In this document: in pieces, positions 14,307-22,658 of the stretch
Layout of the letters: each line of letters begins with the position of its first letter
How positions within the stretch are numbered: position 1 is the stretch's first letter
Origin: Candidatus Omnitrophota bacterium
Lineage (GTDB): Bacteria; Omnitrophota; Gorgyraeia; Duberdicusellales; 4484-171
Length of the DNA: 40,865 bases
Direction: 5' to 3'
NCBI GenBank assembly: GCA_028703535.1
Contig: JAQVMQ010000007.1
Span: 1 to 40,865 of the forward strand
Made by a program: the position numbers and the translations under genes
The notes under the pieces: model-generated
The model's database searches: none
What the model saw: the letters and a program-made list of their open reading frames with translations, nothing else
What the model was told of the DNA's origin: nothing

Positions 14307-15090
14307 GAGATTTGTATCATCGATTATTATGGGTACTGTTTGTTTTTTTGCGATAACTAATTTAAGGTTTTGCGCTCTTATAGTTCCTGTATTAACAGTT
14401 GTGGCACTCTATGAGTTTTTCTATATGGTAGAAAAAAAGGGTGTACGGTTGTTTAAACCGTTCGGGTTGTTTGTTGGCGGGCTTATACCTATAACGATAT
14501 TTTTCAAATTACCCATAAGCGAAGGATGGCAATTTCTTTTCGTTGTCATCGGTGTCTTTTTACTGTTTTTACTTGAGTTGACTAAAAATGAAACGCATCA
14601 GCCGGTGCTTTCGATATCAGCGACAATTTTCGGCATATTATATATATCATGGTGTTTTAGTTTTTTAATCAGGATAAGACAGCTTCCTGAAGGCGCTATG
14701 TTGAGTGCGTTTTTATTATTGGTGACTAAATCATCGGATATAGGTGCATATCTGTGGGGCAGAAAATTCGGGAAGACCGCTTTACTTAAAAAGGTTAGTC
14801 CTAAGAAGTCGCTTGAAGGCTCGATAGGCGGTTTTTTTACTAGTTTATTTGTCGGGTTGGCATTTTCGGTTTTTATTGTCAGTATGGATTTTTTGGAAAA
14901 GTTTTTCATAATAATAATAATTGCGATTATTTCTCAGTTGGGAGATCTTTTTGAGTCATTGATAAAACGTGATTGTCTTGTCAAAGATTCTGGTAAGATT
15001 TTGCCGGGCATGGGCGGTGTATTAGATGTTATTGATAGTATTATTTTTACTGCGCCGACTTTTTATCTGTATTTTACAATGTTAAGTTAA
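14299..15090 (+). CDS. cdsA: Phosphatidate cytidylyltransferase
   Basis: CdsA is an integral membrane enzyme that makes CDP-diacylglycerol from phosphatidate and CTP for all phospholipids. The protein has several hydrophobic helices, the SSDIGAYLWGRKFGK segment, and the C-terminal signature KRDCLVKDSGKILPGMGGVLDVIDS. The usual PGHGG-LDR has Met for His and Val for Arg, a change I remember from PVC-group enzymes. The track start (GTG 14278) adds seven residues; ATG 14299 (MGKRFVSS) with AGGAG upstream gives the expected short N-terminus, 263 residues, and overlaps uppS by 8 bp. It lies between uppS and dxr as in many bacterial genomes. Confidence 0.93.
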   Translation: MGKRFVSSIIMGTVCFFAITNLRFCALIVPVLTVVALYEFFYMVEKKGVRLFKPFGLFVGGLIPITIFFKLPISEGWQFLFVVIGVFLLFLLELTKNETHQPVLSISATIFGILYISWCFSFLIRIRQLPEGAMLSAFLLLVTKSSDIGAYLWGRKFGKTALLKKVSPKKSLEGSIGGFFTSLFVGLAFSVFIVSMDFLEKFFIIIIIAIISQLGDLFESLIKRDCLVKDSGKILPGMGGVLDVIDSIIFTAPTFYLYFTMLS

Positions 15091-15104
15091 GTAAAGAGTG
15101 AGAC

Positions 15105-16247
15105 ATGGAAGATGTCATTATTTTTGGGGCAACAGGTTCGATAGGCAAGAATGCTTTAGATATTATACGTTCTAATAAAAAAATATTTAATGTTAAAGCC
15201 TTGTGTACTAATGCGAATATAGCCGTTCTTAAAAAACAAGTTGATGAGTTTAATCCTAAATATGTGTGTGTGGCTGACCCTGTACAGGCGGATAAGTTTA
15301 AAGACGTTTTGAAGAAAGGTGTTAAATTTTTTTACGGCCTTAGCGGGTTAAAAGAATTTTGTTCTTTGGAAAGTGACATTTCTGTCATGGCAATTTCCGG
15401 TATAGCGGCGATGGAACCGTTACTTGCGCATATACCGCATACAAAACGTATAGCTTTAGCCAATAAAGAAGCAATCATTACAGGCGGAAAATTTATTTTC
15501 AATAAGGCAAAGAAGTATAAGACTGAAATATTGCCGGTTGACAGTGAGATAAACGCTTTATATCAATTATTCAAGAGTGACGGTAAAGTCGAACGTGTGT
15601 ATTTGACAGCTTCGGGCGGTGCCTTGTTTGATTATTCTAAACCGCGGGTGGCTAAGATAACGGCTAAACAGGTTTTATCACACCCTACGTGGAAGATGGG
15701 TCGTCGAATAACGGTTGATAGCGCGACATTGGTCAATAAAGGTTTTGAGGTGGTTGAAACTAACAGGTTCTTTAATATTGAATATAAAAATATTCACGTT
15801 GTTATTCATCGAGAGTCGGTTGTCCATGCGATGTGTGAATATGCCGATAATACAATATTCGCGTGTATGTATCCGCCGGATATGCGATTACCGATAGGCT
15901 ACGCATTGTTTTATCCTCAGGCGCGGATGACAGTGAAGGGTATTGATTTTAGTAAAAGATTTTCGCTGAGTTTTCAGCCGGTTTCGTTTGAGCAATTCCC
16001 GTTACTTGAGCTTGTTATTAAAGCAGGCAGTGAGGATAACAATAAACTGACGGTATTGAATGCCGCTGATGAGATTGTGATAGATTATTTTCTCAAAGGG
16101 AAGGTAGAGTTTAAGAGTATAACAAAGATTTTATTTGATATTTATAATATGTGTCCTGCGTATATGTTAAAAAGTGTTTCTGATGTGTACAAATGGGATA
16201 CATGGGGCCGTGGTAAAACAATGGAGTTGTTGGATAAATTATGTTAA
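15105..16247 (+). CDS. dxr: 1-deoxy-D-xylulose 5-phosphate reductoisomerase
   Basis: DXR converts deoxyxylulose 5-phosphate to methylerythritol 4-phosphate with NADPH, the committed step of the MEP isoprenoid pathway. The 380 residues include the N-terminal GATGSIGKNALD nucleotide-binding motif, ALANKEAIITGG, LPVDSEINALYQL with the metal-binding Asp and Glu, TASGGALF (usually ASGGPF), and HPTWKMGRRITVDSATLVNKGFEV, all in family order. GAGTGAG lies upstream of the ATG. It starts 14 bp after cdsA, and its stop overlaps the rseP start (ATGTTAA). ispG two genes on belongs to the same pathway. Confidence 0.96.
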   Translation: MEDVIIFGATGSIGKNALDIIRSNKKIFNVKALCTNANIAVLKKQVDEFNPKYVCVADPVQADKFKDVLKKGVKFFYGLSGLKEFCSLESDISVMAISGIAAMEPLLAHIPHTKRIALANKEAIITGGKFIFNKAKKYKTEILPVDSEINALYQLFKSDGKVERVYLTASGGALFDYSKPRVAKITAKQVLSHPTWKMGRRITVDSATLVNKGFEVVETNRFFNIEYKNIHVVIHRESVVHAMCEYADNTIFACMYPPDMRLPIGYALFYPQARMTVKGIDFSKRFSLSFQPVSFEQFPLLELVIKAGSEDNNKLTVLNAADEIVIDYFLKGKVEFKSITKILFDIYNMCPAYMLKSVSDVYKWDTWGRGKTMELLDKLC

Positions 16248-17350
16248 ACATTTTAATATTTCTTTTGATTTTGAGTGTGTTAGTGGTTGCGCATGAGTTT
16301 GGTCATTTTATTGCTGCACGGAAAATGGGTGTGCGTGTTGAAAAGTTTTCTATTGGCTTTGGGCCGGTGATTTTTTGCCGTAAAGGTAAAGAAACGGACT
16401 TTCTGGTTTGTGCTTTCCCGCTTGGCGGATATGTCAAGCTTGAAGGTGATAATTATGAAGAACTTAAAGGCACAGAACATGAGTTTTTATCTAAAGCGCC
16501 CGGTATAAAGGCTTTGATAGTTTTTGCGGGTCCATTTTTTAATTTGGTGCTTGCTTTTATTTTGTTTTGGATTATGGCGGTTTTTGGTATACCAAGATTG
16601 GGCACAACCGTAAGCGCGGTTAAAGAAGATTATCCGGCATATAGCGCCGGCATACTTGAGGGGGATAAGATCCTTAAAGTTAATGATAAAGAAGTAGAGT
16701 TTTGGGATGATATGACAGAACTTATACGTAAGAGCGGATTGCCGTTGAGCTTGACTGTACAACGTGGTGATACAGAACGGACATTTGAATTGGGACTTAA
16801 GGGCGGCAATACGCTGGATGAATTCGGGCTTAAACGTAATGTGCCGATGGTGGGGATAATGGCTGATAACAGTGACGTTAAGATATATCGTGAAGGGTTT
16901 TTGCGTGCTGTGCCTGTAGCGTTTGAGCTTGTAGTAGAAAAAACTATGCTTTTGCTTAAAGGCTTTGCTTATATGATCACGGGTGAGGTTAATTTCAAGG
17001 ATTCTGTTGCTGGTCCGTTAGGTATATATTACATTACCGCGCAAGCGGCGAAGATAGGGATACTTGCGATAATTAATCTTATGGCTATTTTGAATATAAG
17101 TTTGTTTGTTGTCAATCTGATACCTTTTCCCATTCTTGACGGCGGGCATTTGTTTTTGTTTTTGCTTGAGAAAATAAGAGGTAAACGTATAAATGAAAAG
17201 ACAGAAGTTGTGTTGTCTCGTATAGGGATGGTGGTACTGGGTACACTTATAATTTTTGTTTCTTACAACGATTTTGTTAAATTCGGAAGCAAAATATGGA
17301 ATAGTAAGAGTTCCGGGCAGGTGATTGAGGATATTGAAAGCGGAGAATAA
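16241..17350 (+). CDS. rseP: RseP-type site-2 zinc metalloprotease
   Basis: This is an intramembrane protease of the inner membrane. VAHEFGHF near residue 17 is the HExxH zinc motif in the first transmembrane helix, and NLIPFPILDGGHL near the C-terminus supplies the third zinc ligand. A single PDZ domain (about residues 115-190, PAYSAGILEGDKILKVN) lies between them, where E. coli RseP has two. In the family it cleaves anti-sigma factors and clears signal peptides; the local substrate is unknown and no rseA or rpoE is in the window. The 369-residue length is normal for the one-PDZ form. It overlaps dxr by 7 bp and ends 1 bp before ispG, typical of this operon order. Confidence 0.94.
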   Translation: MLNILIFLLILSVLVVAHEFGHFIAARKMGVRVEKFSIGFGPVIFCRKGKETDFLVCAFPLGGYVKLEGDNYEELKGTEHEFLSKAPGIKALIVFAGPFFNLVLAFILFWIMAVFGIPRLGTTVSAVKEDYPAYSAGILEGDKILKVNDKEVEFWDDMTELIRKSGLPLSLTVQRGDTERTFELGLKGGNTLDEFGLKRNVPMVGIMADNSDVKIYREGFLRAVPVAFELVVEKTMLLLKGFAYMITGEVNFKDSVAGPLGIYYITAQAAKIGILAIINLMAILNISLFVVNLIPFPILDGGHLFLFLLEKIRGKRINEKTEVVLSRIGMVVLGTLIIFVSYNDFVKFGSKIWNSKSSGQVIEDIESGE

Positions 17351-17351
17351 A

Positions 17352-18398
17352 ATGAGCAGAGTTGTGCATATTGGGAATTTGAAAATAGGTGGCGATAATC
17401 CTATAAGGATTAAGGGGATGCTTAAGACACCTTTTGCCGATAAGCGCGGGATGATGAAAGAAGCGAAACTTTTGGTTGATGAAGGAGTCGATGCCATACG
17501 CGTGGCTGTTAAGCGTGATGAAGACGTTCTTATGGCAGGGTACTTGAAAAAAGAGATTAAAGTGCCGATAGTCGCGGATATACATTTTCATCATAAGCTG
17601 GCGTTGGCTGCTATAGAAAACGGATTTGATGCCATAAGGCTTAACCCGATGAATATTACTGATAAACGTAAGATCATACAGATAGCACGGGCTGCCAAGA
17701 AAGCCAAAGTTTCAATGCGTGTCGGAGTAAATTCGGGAGGGTTTAAGTGCAGCGGTTCGGATGATGACAAATTGGCTAAGCTTATGGTTGATGAAGTTGC
17801 TAAGTTTATTGATGTATTGGAAAGTGAAAAGTATAATGCGATAATGGTTTCGCTTAAAGCGTCTACTGTGAATACTACGGTGCTTGCTAATAAATTGTTT
17901 GCTAAACGTTTTGATTATCCCGTTCATTTAGGAGTTACGGCAACAGGCCCGTTTTTGGGAGCGGTTGTCAAATCATCTGTAGGTATAGGCATATTGCTTA
18001 ATGAAGGGATAGGCGATGTTATACGAGTCTCGTTGACTGCGCCCTCTTATCAGGAAATTCAGGTTGCTAAGAATATACTTAATTCTTTGGGCGAATATGA
18101 CATTGTCCCTGAGATTATATCATGTCCTACATGTTCTCGCTGTTCGGTGGATCTGGTATCGTTGGTTGAGAAAGCTCAGCTTGCTGTAAGTAAGTTGGAT
18201 AAAACATCTAAGAATTTGCCTAAGAAAATAGCGTTTATGGGCTGTGAGGTTAATGGGCCGGGCGAAGCTATGCAGGCGGATGTCGGAGTTGCGTTTGGTG
18301 AAGCTAAAGGTGTGTTATTTAAGAAAGGTAAAATTGTCGGGACCGTTTCCAAAAACAGTTCAGTTAATGAATTGTTGAAAAAAATGGGGGTTAAATAA
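17352..18398 (+). CDS. ispG: 4-hydroxy-3-methylbut-2-en-1-yl diphosphate synthase
   Basis: IspG (GcpE) is the [4Fe-4S] enzyme that converts MEcPP to HMBPP in the MEP pathway. The ATG at 17352 (348 residues) is chosen over the TTG at 17325 in the track because it gives the normal N-terminus and has GGAG upstream. VHIGNLKIGGDNPI starts the TIM barrel. CPTCSRC and GCEVNGPGEA carry the three cluster cysteines and the conserved Glu. The usual VQSM segment reads IKGM here. With dxr in the same operon, two MEP steps are encoded together. The stop overlaps the next start by one base (TAATG). Confidence 0.95.
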   Translation: MSRVVHIGNLKIGGDNPIRIKGMLKTPFADKRGMMKEAKLLVDEGVDAIRVAVKRDEDVLMAGYLKKEIKVPIVADIHFHHKLALAAIENGFDAIRLNPMNITDKRKIIQIARAAKKAKVSMRVGVNSGGFKCSGSDDDKLAKLMVDEVAKFIDVLESEKYNAIMVSLKASTVNTTVLANKLFAKRFDYPVHLGVTATGPFLGAVVKSSVGIGILLNEGIGDVIRVSLTAPSYQEIQVAKNILNSLGEYDIVPEIISCPTCSRCSVDLVSLVEKAQLAVSKLDKTSKNLPKKIAFMGCEVNGPGEAMQADVGVAFGEAKGVLFKKGKIVGTVSKNSSVNELLKKMGVK

Positions 18399-19651
18399 TG
18401 GAGCTTCATGCGATCAAAAAAGAGTTACGGCGTGAGTTAAGTTTTACGCTTGGTGAAGGACAGAGTTTTGGTGAAGCAATCATTCGCGAGCGTGTAGAGA
18501 AAATATTTAATTTTTGGGAATCCGACGGCAGAGTAAATATTGACGACCAGACACGTGAGAAGATTATACGTGAACTAATATTGGAGTTCTTAGGCTTTGG
18601 GCCGTTACAGGAGCCTATGAATGATCCTGAAGTAACGGAAATTATGGTTAACGGGCCGGATAGTGTTTATATAGAAAAAGACGGTAAGAAGCAGCCGACA
18701 GATATAAAGTTTGATAATGAACAGCAGCTGCGGCATATGGTAGAAAAGATGATACGCCCTACCGGAAGGCGTGTGGATGAGTCTTATCCGTATGTCGATT
18801 TTTCGCTTACAGATGGTTCACGTGTTAATGTTATATTACCGCCGTTGTCTGTCGGCGGTGCGACGGTTACTATACGTAAGTTCTTGAAGACAATAAACCG
18901 TATTGATGATTTAGTGACGCTGGGCACTATAGATGACCGTATGGCAAAGTTTATAGTTGCTTGTATTGAAGCTAAAGCAAATATAATGTTTTCTGGCGCG
19001 ACAGGAAGCGGCAAAACTACGACTCTTGAAGTTTTGACTTCGTATCTTGATCCGCAGGAACGTATAATTGTTATTGAGGATACGCTTGAATTGTCGTTAA
19101 GACAGAAACATGTTGTTCGGTTGCTTACACGCCCGCCTAATATTGAGGGGCGCGGTGAAGTTATGATACGCGATTTGTTCGTTAATACGCTCAGAATGCG
19201 TCCGACACGGATAATTTTGGGTGAGATAAGAGGTGCTGAGGCGATGGATTATTTGCAGGCGCTTAATAGCGGACATGGCGGTTGTTTGTCTGTAATACAT
19301 GCGTCGTCGCCGTATGATGCCTTGACAAGATTAGAAACTATGGCATTATATGCAGGTCTGTATATGCCTGTATGGGCGGTTCGTAAGCAGATAGCCTCAG
19401 GATTGAATATTATCGTTCAGCATGACCAGCTTATTGACGGTACACGTAAGATTACACATATAACGGAGGTGAAAGGCGTAGAGAATGAGGAGATTATTCT
19501 TAACGAACTTTTTACATATGAGCTAGATAAAGTAGATGAAAACGGGAAAGTGCAGGGGAGTTTTAAGGCAGTTAATAAACCGTCGTTTATGAATCTGTTC
19601 AAGCGGCGTGGTGTTAAGTTGGACGAAAGTATATTTACGCCTGATAAATGA
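18398..19651 (+). CDS. CpaF/TadA-type secretion ATPase
   Basis: This is a 417-residue type II/IV secretion ATPase of the CpaF (TadA) group. The N-terminal domain includes FLGFGPLQEPMNDPEVTEIMVNG, and DFSLTDGSRVNVILPP leads into the nucleotide-binding domain. Walker A is GATGSGKTT (200-208), followed by the VIEDTLEL Asp box and the RPTRIILGEIRGAEAMDYLQAL Walker B region. SGHGGCLSVIHA is the His box. It should power assembly of a Flp/Tad pilus or a related secretion machine at the inner membrane. No cpaB, cpaC, cpaE, tadB, tadC or pilin gene is adjacent; instead it follows ispG by TAATG overlap, so it is either an orphan or works with a distant locus. cpaF is not assigned as a symbol because the system is unseen. 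Confidence 0.9.
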   Translation: MELHAIKKELRRELSFTLGEGQSFGEAIIRERVEKIFNFWESDGRVNIDDQTREKIIRELILEFLGFGPLQEPMNDPEVTEIMVNGPDSVYIEKDGKKQPTDIKFDNEQQLRHMVEKMIRPTGRRVDESYPYVDFSLTDGSRVNVILPPLSVGGATVTIRKFLKTINRIDDLVTLGTIDDRMAKFIVACIEAKANIMFSGATGSGKTTTLEVLTSYLDPQERIIVIEDTLELSLRQKHVVRLLTRPPNIEGRGEVMIRDLFVNTLRMRPTRIILGEIRGAEAMDYLQALNSGHGGCLSVIHASSPYDALTRLETMALYAGLYMPVWAVRKQIASGLNIIVQHDQLIDGTRKITHITEVKGVENEEIILNELFTYELDKVDENGKVQGSFKAVNKPSFMNLFKRRGVKLDESIFTPDK

Positions 19652-19719
19652 ATTTCTGCTTTTTAGTTTTTGAATAAATTATTTTTATAAAGCGTTTAAT
19701 TAAATAAGAGGATAGTTAC

Positions 19720-20958
19720 ATGGATTTTTTTTCACAGCAATTTATACCGACTTCAAGACAGGCTTCGCGTGATGCTGAGGCGGTAAGCCATATTTTAGGA
19801 TTTAGAGCGGGTTTGTTTTTTATGCTATCTGCCGGTATATATTCGTATTTACCGTTAGGGTATAAAGTTATACGGAATATAGAAAAGATTATTCGTAAAC
19901 ATATGAACGCCTCTGGCGCGCAGGAACTTTTGATGTCGGCGTTACAGCCGATAGATATTTGGCGTAAAACCGGCAGAGATGAGATATTAAAAGATGTTAT
20001 GCTGACGCTAAAGGACCGTAAAGGCCGCGAGCTATGTCTTGGGCCTACTCATGAAGAGCTCATAACCGAAATAGCAAAGCGGTATACTAAATCGTATAAA
20101 CAGATGCCGTTTATTTTGTATCAGATACAGACTAAGTTCCGTGATGAAGCGCGTCCGAGATTCGGATTATTGCGCAGTTGTGAGTTTATTATGAAAGACG
20201 CGTATAGCTTTGATGTCGATGAGGCCGGGCTTGATATTAATTATCAGAAAATGTATGAGGCTTATAATAAGATATTCGCAGAGTGCGGTGTTGAATATGT
20301 ATCTGTCGAAGCTGATTCCGGTGCGATGGGCGGTAAGGTATCACATGAGTTTATGATACCTGCGGAAATAGGCGAAGACACACTTTTTTATTGTGCTGCA
20401 TGTAATAAATATTTTGGTGATATTGAGGCATGTCCCACTTGTAAAGGTAAGTTGCATAAGCGGACTATGATTGAGGTAGGGCATATATTTAAGCTTGGGA
20501 CTAAATATTCTGCTGCGCAGGAAGCGCTTTTTCTTGATTCCTCCGGTGCGCGTAAGCCGGTTGTTATGGGCTGTTACGGGATAGGTGTCAGCCGAATGCT
20601 TTCTGCGATAATTGAAGGCAATAATGATTCGCGCGGTATAGTTTGGCCGGTAAGTGTCGCACCTTATAAAGTTATAGTTTCTATATTGAACGATAAGTTT
20701 AAGGATGAGGCTGTTAAGTTTTCAAACGCATTGGATGAAAGAGGTGCCGAGGTCTTAATTGACGACAGACCGGAGAGTCCCGGAGTAAAATTCAATGACG
20801 CGGCGCTTATAGGTATACCGTATATACTGGTTTTCGGTAAAACGTTTGAACAAAAGGGCAAAGTTGAATTGGAAATTCGCCGGACAGGGCAGAAACATGA
20901 GTTTGAGTTAGATAAGGCATTAAATTATTTATTGGAGCAGTGCGATGCAAAAAGATAA
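19720..20958 (+). CDS. proS: Prolyl-tRNA synthetase, short form without the INS editing domain
   Basis: This class II synthetase charges tRNA-Pro. At 412 residues it is far below the roughly 570 of the common bacterial type. Motif 2 (QTKFRDEARPRFGLLRSCEFIMKD) and motif 3 (GCYGIGVSRMLSAIIE) are intact, as are the HIFKLGTKYS segment and the C-terminal anticodon-binding domain. Between the motifs, where the approximately 180-residue INS editing domain normally sits, there is only a short stretch with CAAC and CPTC, spaced like a small zinc ribbon. Post-transfer editing of Ala-tRNA-Pro would thus depend on a separate protein or be absent. GAGGA precedes the ATG. Its end overlaps rimP by 14 bp. 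Confidence 0.95.
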   Translation: MDFFSQQFIPTSRQASRDAEAVSHILGFRAGLFFMLSAGIYSYLPLGYKVIRNIEKIIRKHMNASGAQELLMSALQPIDIWRKTGRDEILKDVMLTLKDRKGRELCLGPTHEELITEIAKRYTKSYKQMPFILYQIQTKFRDEARPRFGLLRSCEFIMKDAYSFDVDEAGLDINYQKMYEAYNKIFAECGVEYVSVEADSGAMGGKVSHEFMIPAEIGEDTLFYCAACNKYFGDIEACPTCKGKLHKRTMIEVGHIFKLGTKYSAAQEALFLDSSGARKPVVMGCYGIGVSRMLSAIIEGNNDSRGIVWPVSVAPYKVIVSILNDKFKDEAVKFSNALDERGAEVLIDDRPESPGVKFNDAALIGIPYILVFGKTFEQKGKVELEIRRTGQKHEFELDKALNYLLEQCDAKR

Positions 20959-21394
20959 GGTAGAACTTTTAGTTAAAGAAATAGTTTTAGCGAATGGTCT
21001 GGAACTGATAGAGTATAAAGTTTTTGAGCAGGGAAAAACTATTGTTGTGCGTTGTGAAGTTGATTATCCGCGCGGAGGGGTTAGCATAGATGTTTGCGGT
21101 AAGGTGAATAAAGAGATAGTAAGTAGAGTTGAAGCGGAGGGTTTGCTCAAAGATGATTTTACTATTGAAGTTAATTCACCGGGGATAACCAAGAAGCTTA
21201 AAACAGCTTCGGATTTTACCAGGCGTATGAATCGTGAAGTAGAAATATTTTTTCGCACGGGAAATGAGCGTGCTGACGTGTCGGGCGAGATTGTTAAGGT
21301 CGATCAGCAGACGATTATCCTTAAAACAAATGATGAAGAGATTAAAGTTGATATTAATGAAATAAAATATGGTAAGGAAAAAATTAAGTTTTAA
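20945..21394 (+). CDS. rimP: Ribosome maturation factor RimP
   Basis: RimP helps assemble the 30S subunit. The 149-residue length and the two-domain layout fit: an N-terminal half with GLELIEYKVFEQGKTIVVRCEVD and VSIDVCGKVNKEIV, the EVNSPGITKKLKTASDFTRRMNREV junction segment typical of the family, and a C-terminal SH3-like half ending EEIKVDINEIKYGKEKIKF. It lies directly upstream of nusA and infB, the standard bacterial order. The start overlaps the end of proS by 14 bp. A weak CAGAAT/ATTCTG hairpin without a T-tract lies between it and nusA (21408-21428). Confidence 0.93.
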   Translation: MQKDKVELLVKEIVLANGLELIEYKVFEQGKTIVVRCEVDYPRGGVSIDVCGKVNKEIVSRVEAEGLLKDDFTIEVNSPGITKKLKTASDFTRRMNREVEIFFRTGNERADVSGEIVKVDQQTIILKTNDEEIKVDINEIKYGKEKIKF

Positions 21395-21456
21395 AAATCA
21401 TATAGTTCAGAATTATTTTTTGATTCTGGCAAATTAGAAGTTAAGGAGGAATTTAA

Positions 21457-22617
21457 GTGAATAAAGAATTTTTAAGTATTATCGAACAATTGCAGAGAGA
21501 GAAAGGCGTTAATAAAGAGGTACTGCTTGATGCGGTTAAAACTTCTTTAATTGTTGCTGCGAAAAAGATTATTAAGTTTAACACAGGTGAAGAGCCGGAA
21601 GATGTAACAGCTGAAATAGACCCTTTAACTGGTGATATGTGTGTGCAGGTTGAGGGGAAAGAGTTTGTTTCCGGTGAGTTTGGGCGTATTGCCGCTCAAA
21701 CTGCCAGGCAGGTGATTATACAAAAGATCCGGGAGGCAGAAAAGGATAACGTCTATAATGATTTCAAAGATAAAGAGGGTGATATAATAAGCGGAGTTGT
21801 TTATCGTATAGAGAAAAAAGCTGTTATAGTTGATATTATGGGCCGTGGTGAGGGTATTATCCCGAATTCTTTTCTTTCACCTTTAGATAATCCGCGTATG
21901 GGCGAAAGGATGAAGGCTTATGTTTATGAGGTCAAACGTGACAGAGGCGTACAAATAATACTTTCACGTAAGCATGAAGGGCTGGTTAAGAAATTATTTG
22001 AACTTGAAGTGCCGGAAATATTCGAAAGTATAGTTGAAATAAAATCCATAGCCAGAGAAGCCGGCGAACGAACAAAGATCGCTGTTTTTTCCAAAGAGGA
22101 AAAGGTTGACTGCGTCGGGGCGTGTGTTGGTATACGCGGGGCACGGGTTAAAAGTATTATTGAGGAACTGCGCGGTGAGAAGATTGATGTAGTACGTTGG
22201 AATGATGATATTAAAGAATTTATAAAAGAGGCTTTATCGCCTGCGACTATTTCTCAGATAGAACTTGACCGTGAAAACAAAAGAGCGAAAGTTATCGCAA
22301 CACCTGAACAACTGTCTTTGGCTATAGGTAAAAGAGGTCAGAACGTAAGACTTGCCTCTAAGCTTGTCGGGTGGGAGATCGATGTACGCTCTAAAGAGTC
22401 TATAGAAGCGGCCATAAAGACGATAGGTAAGATGAAAAGTCTCGGCAAGAAAGGTACTGAAAGCGTGGTTGAGTCGGGTTATAACAGTATAGAGGCTATA
22501 GCAAAAACAACTGAAGAGAAATTAGCAAAGATAAAAGGTATAAGTTCCAATAAAGCTAAGCAGATAATAGAAGAAGCGAAAGAATTGATAGAAAACACAA
22601 AAAACAAAGAAGACTAA
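21457..22617 (+). CDS. nusA: Transcription termination/antitermination protein NusA
   Basis: NusA binds RNA polymerase and nascent RNA to modulate pausing, termination and antitermination. The 386-residue protein starts at GTG with a strong AAGGAGGA site 8 nt upstream. The N-terminal polymerase-binding domain covers about 1-105. An S1 domain (GDIISGVVYRIEKKAVIVDIMGRGEGIIP) follows, then two KH domains: one containing GACVGIRGARVKSI, the second containing SLAIGKRGQNVRLASKL. A helix-hairpin-helix-like tail (SGYNSIEAIAKTTEEKLAKIKGISSNKAKQI) ends the protein. It sits between rimP and infB as usual. Confidence 0.96.
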   Translation: MNKEFLSIIEQLQREKGVNKEVLLDAVKTSLIVAAKKIIKFNTGEEPEDVTAEIDPLTGDMCVQVEGKEFVSGEFGRIAAQTARQVIIQKIREAEKDNVYNDFKDKEGDIISGVVYRIEKKAVIVDIMGRGEGIIPNSFLSPLDNPRMGERMKAYVYEVKRDRGVQIILSRKHEGLVKKLFELEVPEIFESIVEIKSIAREAGERTKIAVFSKEEKVDCVGACVGIRGARVKSIIEELRGEKIDVVRWNDDIKEFIKEALSPATISQIELDRENKRAKVIATPEQLSLAIGKRGQNVRLASKLVGWEIDVRSKESIEAAIKTIGKMKSLGKKGTESVVESGYNSIEAIAKTTEEKLAKIKGISSNKAKQIIEEAKELIENTKNKED

Positions 22618-22658
22618 CACAAAGGATGCGATAACTTTGCGGAAGGAGAAGGATAGAG

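Noticed and set aside
17018-17497. 159-codon antisense ORF over rseP/ispG
   Set aside because: Both sense genes are complete and conserved; the antisense protein shows no recognisable domain.
21408-21428. Terminator between rimP and nusA
   Set aside because: The stem is only CAGAAT/ATTCTG with no T-tract after it; rimP and nusA are normally co-transcribed.
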